Origin: Prolixibacteraceae bacterium
GTDB taxonomy: Bacteria > Bacteroidota > Bacteroidia > Bacteroidales > Prolixibacteraceae
Reading direction: 5' to 3'
NCBI GenBank assembly: GCA_016931875.1
Contig: JAFGDX010000240.1
Coordinates: 1-8,803, forward strand
DNA: 8,803 nucleotides
Each line of letters starts with the position of its first letter. Within the stretch, counting starts at the first letter, position 1. The position numbers were made by a program, and so were the translations under genes. Shown piece after piece: positions 1 to 6,978 of this stretch. Below the pieces are notes generated by a model that saw only the letters and a program-made list of their open reading frames with translations, had not been told where the DNA came from and ran no database searches.

Positions 1-990
1 ATAATAATTCTTTACCATTTCATCCAGAACCCAGTTGGTGCGGGCCGCCGAAATGCCCGTGCTTACTGATTTGCCGATACCACGAAATTCATCGGATACC
101 TGCTGGACCAGGTGTTGTGAAATGTGTTCAGGATTGGTAAATTCAAATTCCTGAGTACCATTTTTGTTTTGCATCAGAACATTTCCGTGGGTAAAACACG
201 GGAGAATAATCTTTCCTTTTTCCCCTATGATTTCAATTTCGTCTTTTTCGGAAGATTTGTCAACAACAAAACACCAGCTTCCGGTTCCGCTAACGCCTGA
301 TTGGTGTTTCCATGTGCCGGTAACCGTATCTTCTGCAGGATATAATCCTGCTTTGTTTTCGGCGTATCCTGAAACCTGCTGAACCGGTCCGAAAATAAAA
401 TCAAGATAATCGAACTGGTGGGAGGCGAGATCAAAAAAGTGTCCGGCACCTGCAATTTCGGGGAAAACATGCCAGTGCATTTCTTCGGGTTTCTGATTTT
501 TTTCTGTGGCGTGTTTGTAAAGCCTGATGTTTACCAGCAGTGGTTTTCCAATTTCATCGTTCTCAATCAGTTTTTTTACTTTCAGGAAGGCCGGCAAGGT
601 TCTCCGGTAATAGGCCACTCTGATCGGCATTCCCGTTTCTTCTGAAACTTTTAGCATTTCCAGGCATTCAGTATGGTTTCTGGCCATCGGTTTTTCAACA
701 TAAACCGGTTTTCCGGCGCGCATCGCCTGAATAGCATACCGGGCATGGGAATCGGGTGGGGTAGCGATGTACACTGCCTCCACTTCCGGGTCGTTGATCA
801 GCTGGGTGGCATCAGAATACCATTTTGAAACATTATGACGGCGGGCATAACCGGCTGCTTTCTCTGCATTCCGTCGCATAACGGCAATCAGTTTTGAATT
901 TTGGCATTTGTAGAAAGCGGGCCCGCTTTTTACTTCGGTAACATCGCCCACGCCAATGATTCCCCAATGTATGATTTTCCTGCTTTTCAT
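1..990 (-). CDS. Gfo/Idh/MocA-family oxidoreductase, cytoplasmic, 3' end cut by window edge
   Basis: The reading frame stays open from an ATG at 990 to the left edge, giving 330 residues with no stop. The N-terminus is a Rossmann NAD(P)-binding fold with the pattern GIIGVGDV (residues 10-17), followed by ATPPDSH (76-82) and the family's EKP signature at 99-101, whose lysine is the usual catalytic residue. A second conserved block, GAGHFFDLASHQFDYL (181-196), carries the D187/H191 pair typical of the substrate-binding domain. Members are usually about 325-350 residues, so probably only a few C-terminal residues are missing. No signal peptide is visible, so it should act in the cytoplasm. Its ATG overlaps the stop of the upstream LarA-like gene by one base (TAATG), implying translational coupling and a shared transcript. 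The substrate cannot be read from sequence; a sugar, sugar acid or inositol dehydrogenase is likely. Confidence 0.92.
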   Translation of the reverse strand, partial: MKSRKIIHWGIIGVGDVTEVKSGPAFYKCQNSKLIAVMRRNAEKAAGYARRHNVSKWYSDATQLINDPEVEAVYIATPPDSHARYAIQAMRAGKPVYVEKPMARNHTECLEMLKVSEETGMPIRVAYYRRTLPAFLKVKKLIENDEIGKPLLVNIRLYKHATEKNQKPEEMHWHVFPEIAGAGHFFDLASHQFDYLDFIFGPVQQVSGYAENKAGLYPAEDTVTGTWKHQSGVSGTGSWCFVVDKSSEKDEIEIIGEKGKIILPCFTHGNVLMQNKNGTQEFEFTNPEHISQHLVQQVSDEFRGIGKSVSTGISAARTNWVLDEMVKNYY

Positions 991-2276
991 TAATATTCAA
1001 ATCGATCTTTATAGGCCCATAAACCAATGGCCGGATTCGAAATATAGAAAATTTCTTCCCCATCGGGCAAAGTGTTAAATCCGTCTTTGAGCGTTTCTGG
1101 ATTGTACCGGGCAGTGATTTTTTCGAAATCAGCATAGTTAAATCCCACACTTTCAATTTCTTCGCGTGTCAGGTTTTCTTTTTCTTTTCCCGGACAATAG
1201 GTGATACTGAATCTGCCTTCGGAAGAACCATGAATTAAATGAGCGGCTGCCCCTAAGTTTTGCTGCAGATCCTCATTTTCGTTCACCATTTTTAACGTGT
1301 AAGGCGTTCCGTGATACCCGTATTTTCGGATCAATGCATCAATTTGTGCATCTTCACCAAACTCTTTTAATGCGGGTGCCAAAACAATTAATTCACCGTC
1401 ATCAGCCAGGGCCATGCGTGTGCGGTAAATGCTTTTGTTGCCAAGCCAGGTGCTTTTAAATTCAGTCGGATCGAGCCAAACTACTACTTTTTTCAACGGC
1501 TTGTCAACCATTTCAAAATTCACCAGCAGCGACAGTTTTGCCGCTTTGTCGAAAACACTGTAATCGTCGCCAATAAAAAGTCCGTAGGTTTGAAGTTTGC
1601 CTTGTTTGTTTAGCCCCACTACTGTTTGTACATACACAATCGGAAGGTCGGTACTGACTTTTTCGGATGCATAATTAAATATTTTCCGAACCGGCGTATC
1701 GGCACGTCCCATCATTTTTTCCATACCGTAGGCAGCACCAATAAAGTGGCTTTTGTTGATACCTTCGGAACCACCGGTGCCTACAAAAATATTTTTATTG
1801 TAATTGGCCATTCCCACCACTTCGTGCGGAACTACCTGACCGATTGACAAAATGAGATCAAAATTTCCTTCAATAATCAGTTTGTTTACCTGAACCGGCC
1901 AGTCGTAATCTACTGCTCCTTCCGATACTTCTTTTACAAATTCAGCCGGAACTGTACCCAGTGTAACCACATCGTTTCGCCAGTCGTGTTCGCGGAAAAG
2001 ATGCTTTGGTGTGGTTCCGAACATGTGGCTGATTTGTTTTTCCGTCATTGGTGTATGTGTTCCCAAAGCGGGCAAAATGTCGGTTAGTTTATCGCCGTAG
2101 TATTGCCAGGTAAATTCGGTTAATTCTCCGGCCCGAGAAGGAAAGCGGGTATAGTCGGGCGGAACCGCCAGCACTTTTTTTCTCGGTTCCAATTTTTCCA
2201 GGGCTTCAAAAAGTCCTTTTTTTAAATCTTCGGCTGAAAGTGAAGTGTTAACCGATCCTTTTTCGTAATACATCAT
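990..2276 (-). CDS. LarA-like (DUF2088) nickel-pincer hydroxyacid racemase/epimerase homologue
   Basis: The protein is 428 residues from the ATG at 2276, close to Lactobacillus LarA (about 424). An in-frame TTG at 2330 would add 18 residues, but it lies in the T-tract of a terminator, so I prefer the ATG; a second ATG follows directly at 2273. LarA hallmarks are intact: DYTR (D41, R44), GTHTPMT with H74, PHEVVG with H151, K161 and H177. The spacings H151-K161 (10) and K161-H177 (16) equal those of LarA H174-K184-H200, where the lysine carries the nickel pincer nucleotide and the histidines bind nickel or act as acid/base. K274 probably matches LarA K298. LarA superfamily members racemise lactate, malate, phenyllactate or hydroxyglutarate, or epimerise D-gluconate at C2. 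Lying between sugar-acid genes, a hexonate C2 epimerase is the best guess (inference). Cofactor genes larB, larC and larE are not in the window. Confidence 0.9.
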   Translation of the reverse strand: MMYYEKGSVNTSLSAEDLKKGLFEALEKLEPRKKVLAVPPDYTRFPSRAGELTEFTWQYYGDKLTDILPALGTHTPMTEKQISHMFGTTPKHLFREHDWRNDVVTLGTVPAEFVKEVSEGAVDYDWPVQVNKLIIEGNFDLILSIGQVVPHEVVGMANYNKNIFVGTGGSEGINKSHFIGAAYGMEKMMGRADTPVRKIFNYASEKVSTDLPIVYVQTVVGLNKQGKLQTYGLFIGDDYSVFDKAAKLSLLVNFEMVDKPLKKVVVWLDPTEFKSTWLGNKSIYRTRMALADDGELIVLAPALKEFGEDAQIDALIRKYGYHGTPYTLKMVNENEDLQQNLGAAAHLIHGSSEGRFSITYCPGKEKENLTREEIESVGFNYADFEKITARYNPETLKDGFNTLPDGEEIFYISNPAIGLWAYKDRFEY

Positions 2277-2305
2277 TGTGTTGAATACTTCAATTTTTAA
2301 AGAAA

Positions 2306-2326
2306 ACAGTAAGTTGTTTTTACTGT
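2306..2326 (-). repeat. Short inverted repeat in the leader of the LarA-like gene
   Basis: The arms ACAGTAA (2306-2312) and TTACTGT (2320-2326) are perfect complements separated by 7 bases. The repeat lies between the T-tract of the upstream terminator and the LarA-like start codon. It could form a small RNA hairpin or be a protein-binding site. No T-run follows, so it is not itself a terminator. Its function is unknown. Confidence 0.4.
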
Positions 2327-2327
2327 G

Positions 2328-2355
2328 CAAAAAGTCCCCGGCTGAAAAGCCGGGG
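2328..2355 (-). terminator. Intrinsic terminator between the sugar kinase and LarA-like genes
   Basis: On the minus strand a perfect 8-bp GC-rich stem, CCCCGGCT (2355-2348) with AGCCGGGG (2343-2336), closes a TTTC loop and is followed by ACTTTTTG (five T at 2333-2329). This is a textbook rho-independent terminator for transcripts coming from the kinase. There is no T-tract on the plus-strand side, so it acts on the minus strand only. It sits 47 bases after the kinase stop and 52 bases before the LarA-like ATG, so it either ends the upstream operon or causes partial read-through. Confidence 0.85.
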
Positions 2356-2372
2356 CCCTGTACTCAAAAATT

Positions 2373-2380
2373 CAAATCTA
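2373..2380 (-). promoter_or_regulatory. Candidate Bacteroidota -7 promoter element upstream of the LarA-like gene
   Basis: The minus-strand octamer TAGATTTG fits the Bacteroidota -7 consensus TAnnTTTG. No convincing -33 TTTG was found about 20 bases upstream. If it is active, transcription would begin around 2366, upstream of the terminator hairpin. The hairpin would then lie in the leader RNA of the LarA-like gene. The call rests on the -7 match alone. Confidence 0.35.
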
Positions 2381-2402
2381 TGCGAAAGGTTTAAATTTGA
2401 GT

Positions 2403-3482
2403 TTATCTCTTTACTCGTGCATTTCCTTTCCAAATGCTCCACACCATTTCTTCGTCAGCTGGCTGGGCATAATCGGTAAGAAATGTGGTTGCCATTGCAC
2501 CGGTTGCCCATCCAAACTGTGGCCATTTTTCGGGTTCCCAGTTTTTGAGGATTCCGTAAAGCATTCCGCCAACAAATCCATCGCCGCCGCCAATGCGGTC
2601 GAGCACGTTTATGGTTCGCGGTTCAACCACATGCCAGTTTTCTCCTTCCAGCATTATGGCTCCCCAAAGATGTTCGTTTACACTGATTACTTCGCGCAGG
2701 GTAGTGGCAAATACCGAAGCGTTGGGGAAAGTTTCCTTCACTCTTTTTATCAAGCCTTTAAAACCATCGATTTTGGCTTTCAGGCCTTCACCACCGGCTT
2801 CGGGGCCTTCAATACCAAAACAAAGCTGGAAATCTTCTTCGTTTCCAATTAAAATATCGGAAACAGAAGCAATTTCGGTAAAATTCTCGCGTAATTCTTT
2901 TTCTCTTCCCTGCCAGAATGAGGCCCGGTGATTTAAGTCGAAGGAAATTTTTGTACCGTGTTTTTTTGCTGCCCTTGCTATTTCGAGACAGAACTGGCTG
3001 GTTTCGGGTGAAAGAGCGCCAATCAATCCGGAAAGATGAACGATTTGAACACCTTCTTCACCAAAAATTTTTTCCAGGTCAAAATCATTTACATTCAGCG
3101 TTCGGCCCACCTCGCCGGCACGGTCGTTAAAAACCCGCGGCCCGCGCGAACCGTATCCGCTGTCGGCAATATTAATCTGATGACGGTACCCCCAGGGAGT
3201 TCCCTGCTCTACTTCGGGGCCCTCGTAATCCATGTGGCGGGCTTTCAGATTGCTTTTTATAAAATGTGCAATCGGGCTGCCTTTCACAAAAGTGGTGAGT
3301 ACTTTCACCGGAAGCCCCAGATATGAAGCAATACTTGCCACATTGGTTTCGGCACTGGTAGCCTGCATTTTATAGGTATCGCTGCTGTGCACCGGTTGTC
3401 CGTTCAGCGGGGTTATTCTGATTCCCATACTTGTGGGAACCAGCATGGCGTATTTACAATTCTTTTTTAATTCCAAACTCAT
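2403..3482 (-). CDS. PfkB-family sugar kinase, probable 2-keto-3-deoxygluconate kinase type
   Basis: This 359-residue ribokinase-like protein would transfer phosphate from ATP to a sugar or sugar acid in the cytoplasm. The PfkB C-terminal signature is DRIGGGDGF (295-303), with D301 as the catalytic base and GGGD (298-301) as the anion hole. The N-terminal substrate motif is altered: SAETNVA (43-49) stands where GGAxxNVA is usual. FDLNHRASFW (181-190) and NEEDF (214-218) resemble the FDxNxR and NxxE blocks of KDG kinases. The family is somewhat longer than classic KdgK (about 310-340) and ends in GNARVKR. AAGGA lies 5 bases before the ATG. The Gfo/Idh/MocA stop is 33 bases upstream and a strong terminator lies downstream. 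KDG as substrate is inferred from family resemblance and the mannonate-type SDR in the same cluster; another keto-sugar acid or hexose remains possible. Confidence 0.88.
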   Translation of the reverse strand: MSLELKKNCKYAMLVPTSMGIRITPLNGQPVHSSDTYKMQATSAETNVASIASYLGLPVKVLTTFVKGSPIAHFIKSNLKARHMDYEGPEVEQGTPWGYRHQINIADSGYGSRGPRVFNDRAGEVGRTLNVNDFDLEKIFGEEGVQIVHLSGLIGALSPETSQFCLEIARAAKKHGTKISFDLNHRASFWQGREKELRENFTEIASVSDILIGNEEDFQLCFGIEGPEAGGEGLKAKIDGFKGLIKRVKETFPNASVFATTLREVISVNEHLWGAIMLEGENWHVVEPRTINVLDRIGGGDGFVGGMLYGILKNWEPEKWPQFGWATGAMATTFLTDYAQPADEEMVWSIWKGNARVKR

Positions 3483-3487
3483 CTTTT

Positions 3488-3492
3488 TCCTT
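3488..3492 (-). promoter_or_regulatory. Shine-Dalgarno-like site of the sugar kinase
   Basis: AAGGA on the minus strand lies 5 bases before the ATG at 3482. It is the only clear Shine-Dalgarno-like site I see ahead of a gene in this window; the other starts have A-rich leaders, as is usual in Bacteroidota. It supports the ATG start of the kinase. Confidence 0.5.
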
Positions 3493-3515
3493 AAAATTAA
3501 AATCCGTCAGGAAGA

Positions 3516-4916
3516 TTATGCTCCCCGGGTAGGATGTGGTTTTATTGTTGTTAATTCATCAATTCTTACTACTCGTTGTTCTTCGATTGATTTGCGGGCG
3601 GCTATCCCAATAATAGCCGACATTACTCCGTCGCGGGAGGTGGCGGCGTGTTTATACGGATCGGGCATGTCGGGGTCGCGGAAAATTTTATCCTGCAGGC
3701 GGGCATCTCCACCTCCGTGACCACCACGCGATGCAACGATTTTTTTCATCTGGTATTCAGGATTGAAATTATTCATGATAAAAATTTCGTCGTAACGTGT
3801 GTTTTGATCTTCTCCCTGGCTCATTTCGGCGGCATGGAGTTCGGCCTGGTTAATTTTATCCTGCCGGCGCCAGGGGATATCTTCCCATGATTCCAGGCGC
3901 CCGTCTTTTCCGTTAAATGCAATTCTCCATCCTTCGTAGGGAGAATAGGTTGTTAACGAGTAACTTACCTGCACATTGTTGGCATATTTAATTTGAACAG
4001 CCATTTTATCATAAATGTCAATGTCATCGCGCCACAAACAATTATCACGAATGTAGCCGTCGTATTTTTCATTTTCTACATACAATTGGTAAGATCTTTC
4101 GCTTTTGGTGATGTCCCAGTAAAATTTGCACTTGTCGGTGTAAGCACAATTCCGGCAGTTTAATCCTCTGTATTTGTTGTTTTTTCCGTAGTGTTCCAGG
4201 TCGCCGTGTGCAACAACTTCCACCGGGTCGGAATCAATCAGCCAGTTAAGCAAATCGAAGTGGTGCGTTGATTTGTGTACCAGCAGGGTGCCGCTTTTGT
4301 CGCGTTCGCCGTGCCATCTTCTGAAATAATCGGCTCCGTGGTAAGTATTCAGGTACCAGTGAAAATCGACGGATGTTACTTCGCCAATGGGTTTTTTTGC
4401 CAGTTCCTCTTTAATGGCAGAGAACAAGGTGCCGTAGCGGTAATTAAACCCGACAATCACTTTTTTCCCGGTTTTCTTTTCTGCATCTATAATTGCTTGC
4501 GCTTTAACTTCATCAGTGGTTAAAGGTTTTTCGGTGAGCACATCAATACCCAGTTCCATTGCCCGGATGATGTATTTGTGGTGGGTGGCGTCAACCGTAG
4601 TAACCATTACCAAATCGGGTTTGGTTTCGGATATCATTTGGTCAAAATCGGTATACACCGGACAGTCTACTCCCATGTATTCTTTTGCCAGTTCCAATCG
4701 TCCGGGGTTAATGTCGCACAAGCCAACAAATTCGGTAATATCGCCGTAATTCCGAACAATATTTCTTCCCCAGAAGGAGGTTCCTCTCACTCCTGTACCT
4801 ACCAAAACCAGTCGTTTTTTTGTTGCTTTTGAAACTGCTGCTCCAACCGGGCTCGACAGGATGGATGCTCCTACTGCTGCTCCTGCTGTGGCAGATAAAA
4901 AATCACGTCGTTTCAT
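3516..4916 (-). CDS. Tat-exported Gfo/Idh/MocA-family oxidoreductase with a cysteine cluster
   Basis: The protein is 466 residues. It opens with KRRDFL (2-7), a twin-arginine motif, then an Ala/Gly-rich hydrophobic stretch to about residue 27, so Tat export with a bound nucleotide cofactor is likely. The Rossmann fold starts at LVLVGTGVRG (36-45). The EKP signature is at 129-131, and HKSTHHFDLLNW (214-225) supplies the K215/H219/D221 block of the active site. An insert with C254-x2-C257-x5-C263, and C293 further on, could bind a metal; similar cysteine patterns occur in part of this subfamily. GGHGGGD (398-404) is also subfamily-typical. Known exported relatives include glucose-fructose oxidoreductase, and GH109 glycosidases share the fold, so hydrolase chemistry is not excluded. 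The SDR stop is 39 bases upstream and the kinase start 33 bases downstream, so it is co-transcribed. Oxidation of a sugar or glycoside in the periplasm is my inference. Confidence 0.93.
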   Translation of the reverse strand: MKRRDFLSATAGAAVGASILSSPVGAAVSKATKKRLVLVGTGVRGTSFWGRNIVRNYGDITEFVGLCDINPGRLELAKEYMGVDCPVYTDFDQMISETKPDLVMVTTVDATHHKYIIRAMELGIDVLTEKPLTTDEVKAQAIIDAEKKTGKKVIVGFNYRYGTLFSAIKEELAKKPIGEVTSVDFHWYLNTYHGADYFRRWHGERDKSGTLLVHKSTHHFDLLNWLIDSDPVEVVAHGDLEHYGKNNKYRGLNCRNCAYTDKCKFYWDITKSERSYQLYVENEKYDGYIRDNCLWRDDIDIYDKMAVQIKYANNVQVSYSLTTYSPYEGWRIAFNGKDGRLESWEDIPWRRQDKINQAELHAAEMSQGEDQNTRYDEIFIMNNFNPEYQMKKIVASRGGHGGGDARLQDKIFRDPDMPDPYKHAATSRDGVMSAIIGIAARKSIEEQRVVRIDELTTIKPHPTRGA

Positions 4917-4955
4917 TTGTATAAGTTTTTAGTTTACTGATTTTATTCAAAAAAA

Positions 4956-5807
4956 TTACACTCCGCCAAATGCACTGTAGCCACCATCAACCGGAACAAC
5001 AATCCCGGTTATAAATGATGAAATTTCGGACAGAAGGAAGAGGGTGGCTCCCTGTAAATCTTCCGGTTGTCCAAATTTTCCCATGGGGGTGTTGTCAACT
5101 ATTTTCTGTCCGCGGGGCGAATAATTTCCTGTTTTTTCATCCATTACCAGAAAGCGGTTTTGGTGGGTGATAAAAAATCCGGGAGCGATTGCATTCACTC
5201 TGATGCCCACTTTGGCGAGGTGTACCGACAACCATTCGGTAAAATTATTCACCGAAGCTTTTGCTGCTGAATACGCCGGAATTTTGGTGAGCGGTTTGTA
5301 GGAATTCATGGATGAAATATTCAACACAACGCCTTTTTTGTTTTTTAGCATATCGGTTGTAAAAACCATGGTTGGAAGTAAGGTTCCCTTAAAATTCAAG
5401 GCATAAACTTTATCAAATCCTTCGATAGCCAGGCCGTAAAATGTATCTTCCAGTTTATCCAGATCGTTTTCGGTTATTTGCTCCACTTTTGTGGTGGCCT
5501 GCGGACTGTTTCCTCCGGCGCCGTTTACAAGAATATGTATTTCACCCAGTTTTTCGTTGATTTCTTTTTTTGCATTTTCAAGCGAAGGTTTGTCAAGCAC
5601 GTTGGCTTCCACTCCAATTACATCGGTGTGATATTCTGCGGCAATTTCTGCTGCTACTTTGTCGGCTGTTTCTTTGTTGATATCGGCTATTGCAATTTTC
5701 ATCCCAACCGATGCCATTGCTTTTACCATTGCACTTCCCAAAACACCGGCGCCACCTGTAATAACACACACTTTTCCTCTCAGGTCTTCAAACGACATTG
5801 CTTTCAT
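4956..5807 (-). CDS. SDR-family oxidoreductase, D-mannonate oxidoreductase (fructuronate reductase) type
   Basis: This 283-residue classical SDR has the cofactor motif TGGAGVLG (17-24), NGAGG (95-99) and the catalytic set S166, Y179 and K183 (YSAAK). D42 at the end of the second strand favours NAD(H) over NADP(H). An insertion of about 25 residues after NGAGGN, with SPQATT at its start, together with NFTEWL (188-193), APGFFITHQNR (208-218) and TPMGKFG (240-246), matches the SDR group represented by Bacillus YjmF/UxuB. That group interconverts D-fructuronate and D-mannonate. The ATG at 5807 is 5 bases after the LacI stop; an ATG three codons later is an alternative. No Shine-Dalgarno site is visible. 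The family assignment is strong. The exact substrate is inferred, and a related keto-hexonate such as 5-keto-gluconate is the main alternative. Confidence 0.9.
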   Translation of the reverse strand: MKAMSFEDLRGKVCVITGGAGVLGSAMVKAMASVGMKIAIADINKETADKVAAEIAAEYHTDVIGVEANVLDKPSLENAKKEINEKLGEIHILVNGAGGNSPQATTKVEQITENDLDKLEDTFYGLAIEGFDKVYALNFKGTLLPTMVFTTDMLKNKKGVVLNISSMNSYKPLTKIPAYSAAKASVNNFTEWLSVHLAKVGIRVNAIAPGFFITHQNRFLVMDEKTGNYSPRGQKIVDNTPMGKFGQPEDLQGATLFLLSEISSFITGIVVPVDGGYSAFGGV

Positions 5808-5812
5808 ATTTC

Positions 5813-6877
5813 TTATTTAAATTCTTTGTAATAATCAACGTTTTCTTTAATTACGATATCGATGGAGGTATAGTTTTTCTCCGACACTTTTCTTTTTTGC
5901 ACCACGTGTCTGAAAAGCTTGTTAACCGCATTGTAGCCTTGCTCTTCAGGCCGCTGGCATATCAGAAACTGAACAATGCCTTTTCGCAGAAAATCGGTGT
6001 TCTCCTTTAAAAGGTCGTGCCCGATAATTTTCAAATTATTTAATTTATATTTTTCTACCAGCCTGCCCACGTAAAAAACTTTGGAGTTGGTTACAAAAAT
6101 GCCCCTGATGTTTTTACTGTCAATTTCATCTTTTATTTTCTCCATCCAAAATTCTGTGTCAGTATCAGAAACTTCGGTAGTAAAAATTTTGTGGTTTTCA
6201 GTATTGCTTTTTTCAAACCAGTCGTAAAATCCTTTTTCGCGCTGCACCAGGTGGTTTTGGTTATCCATTTCCTTGGCAAAATGAATAACCAGAATATTGC
6301 CCGAGCGTAGCGTGAAATCAAGCAACTTGGCCGAAACAAAGCCGCTTTGGTATGAATCCTGACCGATATAACTTAACTGCCCGGCATTTTTTATTTCTGA
6401 ATCAATAAACACAAAAGGGATGTTGTTCTCCTTTAGTTTCATAATCAATTGCCCCGACTCTTTTTTGAAAAACGGGGCCAAAACAACTCCATCAGGCTGA
6501 AGCTCAATAATTTTTGCGGCTTCGGCAACAAAACTTTTTGAGTTTGACTGGTTAAACGTAAAGCGTTCAATCTGAACCCCATATGCACGAAGTTCGTGGA
6601 TGCGTTTTTTAACTCCAACAAATGGTTTGTTCCAGTAACCTTCTGGCGAGGGAGGCTCGGGAAAAAGTGTGGCAAAAACAGCCGATTTTTTGGATGCCAG
6701 CGTACTTGCCAGAAAGTTGGGCTGGTAGTCAAGTTCTTCTATGATTTTCAGAATTTTTTTCCGTGTTGACTCCGCCACTTCTCCGCGATTATGAAGAACA
6801 CGGTCAACCGTTCCGATAGAGACTTTTGCTTTCTCTGCAATATCTTTGATTCGTATTTGACTTTTGTTCTTGATAAT
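5813..6877 (-). CDS. LacI-family transcriptional regulator, start codon non-canonical or lost
   Basis: The N-terminal helix-turn-helix reads IKDIAEKAKVSIGTVDRVLH, followed by the hinge helix region LASTLASKK and a periplasmic-binding-protein-like sensor domain containing GYWNKPFVGVK and FIDSEI. The start is unusual. The frame opens after a TAA at 6896-6898, and no ATG, GTG or TTG precedes the helix-turn-helix. The first canonical start, a GTG at 6778, would remove the DNA-binding helices. The coordinates given use an ATT at 6877 (354 residues, normal for LacI), with ATC at 6874 as a close alternative; this is a placeholder. Explanations are non-AUG initiation, a recent mutation of the ATG, or a sequence error. 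Its stop is 5 bases before the SDR start, so it heads the sugar-acid operon and probably represses itself and the genes after it when no sugar ligand is bound. Confidence 0.85.
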   Translation of the reverse strand: MIKNKSQIRIKDIAEKAKVSIGTVDRVLHNRGEVAESTRKKILKIIEELDYQPNFLASTLASKKSAVFATLFPEPPSPEGYWNKPFVGVKKRIHELRAYGVQIERFTFNQSNSKSFVAEAAKIIELQPDGVVLAPFFKKESGQLIMKLKENNIPFVFIDSEIKNAGQLSYIGQDSYQSGFVSAKLLDFTLRSGNILVIHFAKEMDNQNHLVQREKGFYDWFEKSNTENHKIFTTEVSDTDTEFWMEKIKDEIDSKNIRGIFVTNSKVFYVGRLVEKYKLNNLKIIGHDLLKENTDFLRKGIVQFLICQRPEEQGYNAVNKLFRHVVQKRKVSEKNYTSIDIVIKENVDYYKEFK

Positions 6878-6924
6878 ATTTTGATTTTTAGGTGATTATT
6901 TTACTGAGTTTATTATTTTGAATA

Positions 6925-6932
6925 CAAAATTA
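6925..6932 (-). promoter_or_regulatory. Candidate -7 promoter element of the LacI-led operon
   Basis: TAATTTTG on the minus strand fits TAnnTTTG and lies about 50 bases before the presumed LacI start. The nearest upstream TTG is only 11 bases away, so the -33 element is weak or replaced. Palindromes lie just upstream at 6951-6964 and 6979-6998. The position is right for the operon promoter. Confidence 0.45.
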
Positions 6933-6950
6933 CAGATTTTTTTCAATTTT

Positions 6951-6964
6951 CGTGTTCGTACACG
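6951..6964. promoter_or_regulatory. Candidate LacI-type operator (CpG-centred palindrome)
   Basis: CGTGTTCGTACACG is a 14-bp palindrome with a central CG and one mismatched pair flanking it; the half-sites are CGTGT and ACACG. LacI/GalR operators are typically even-length palindromes with a central CG, and the GalR half-site is also GTGT-like. It lies about 20 bases upstream of the candidate -7 element of the lacI-led operon, overlapping the -33 region. This supports autoregulation, but binding is not shown. Confidence 0.5.
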
Positions 6965-6978
6965 GAGAAATGTCCATC

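Noticed and set aside
2277..2330. TTG start giving an 18-residue extension of the LarA-like protein
   Set aside because: The TTG lies in the T-tract of the intrinsic terminator, the extra residues have no LarA counterpart, and two ATG codons follow at the expected position.
2397..2852. Plus-strand open frames across the window, the longest 151 codons at 2397-2852
   Set aside because: They lie antisense to well-recognised genes, show no family motifs, and have compositions expected of shadow frames.
4917..4955. Promoter or terminator between the SDR and the exported oxidoreductase
   Set aside because: The 39 bases are simply AT-rich, with no hairpin and no TAnnTTTG match.
5813..6778. LacI gene starting at the GTG at 6778
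   Set aside because: This would delete the helix-turn-helix that is coded in the same frame just upstream, so it is not accepted as the native start even though it is the first canonical codon.
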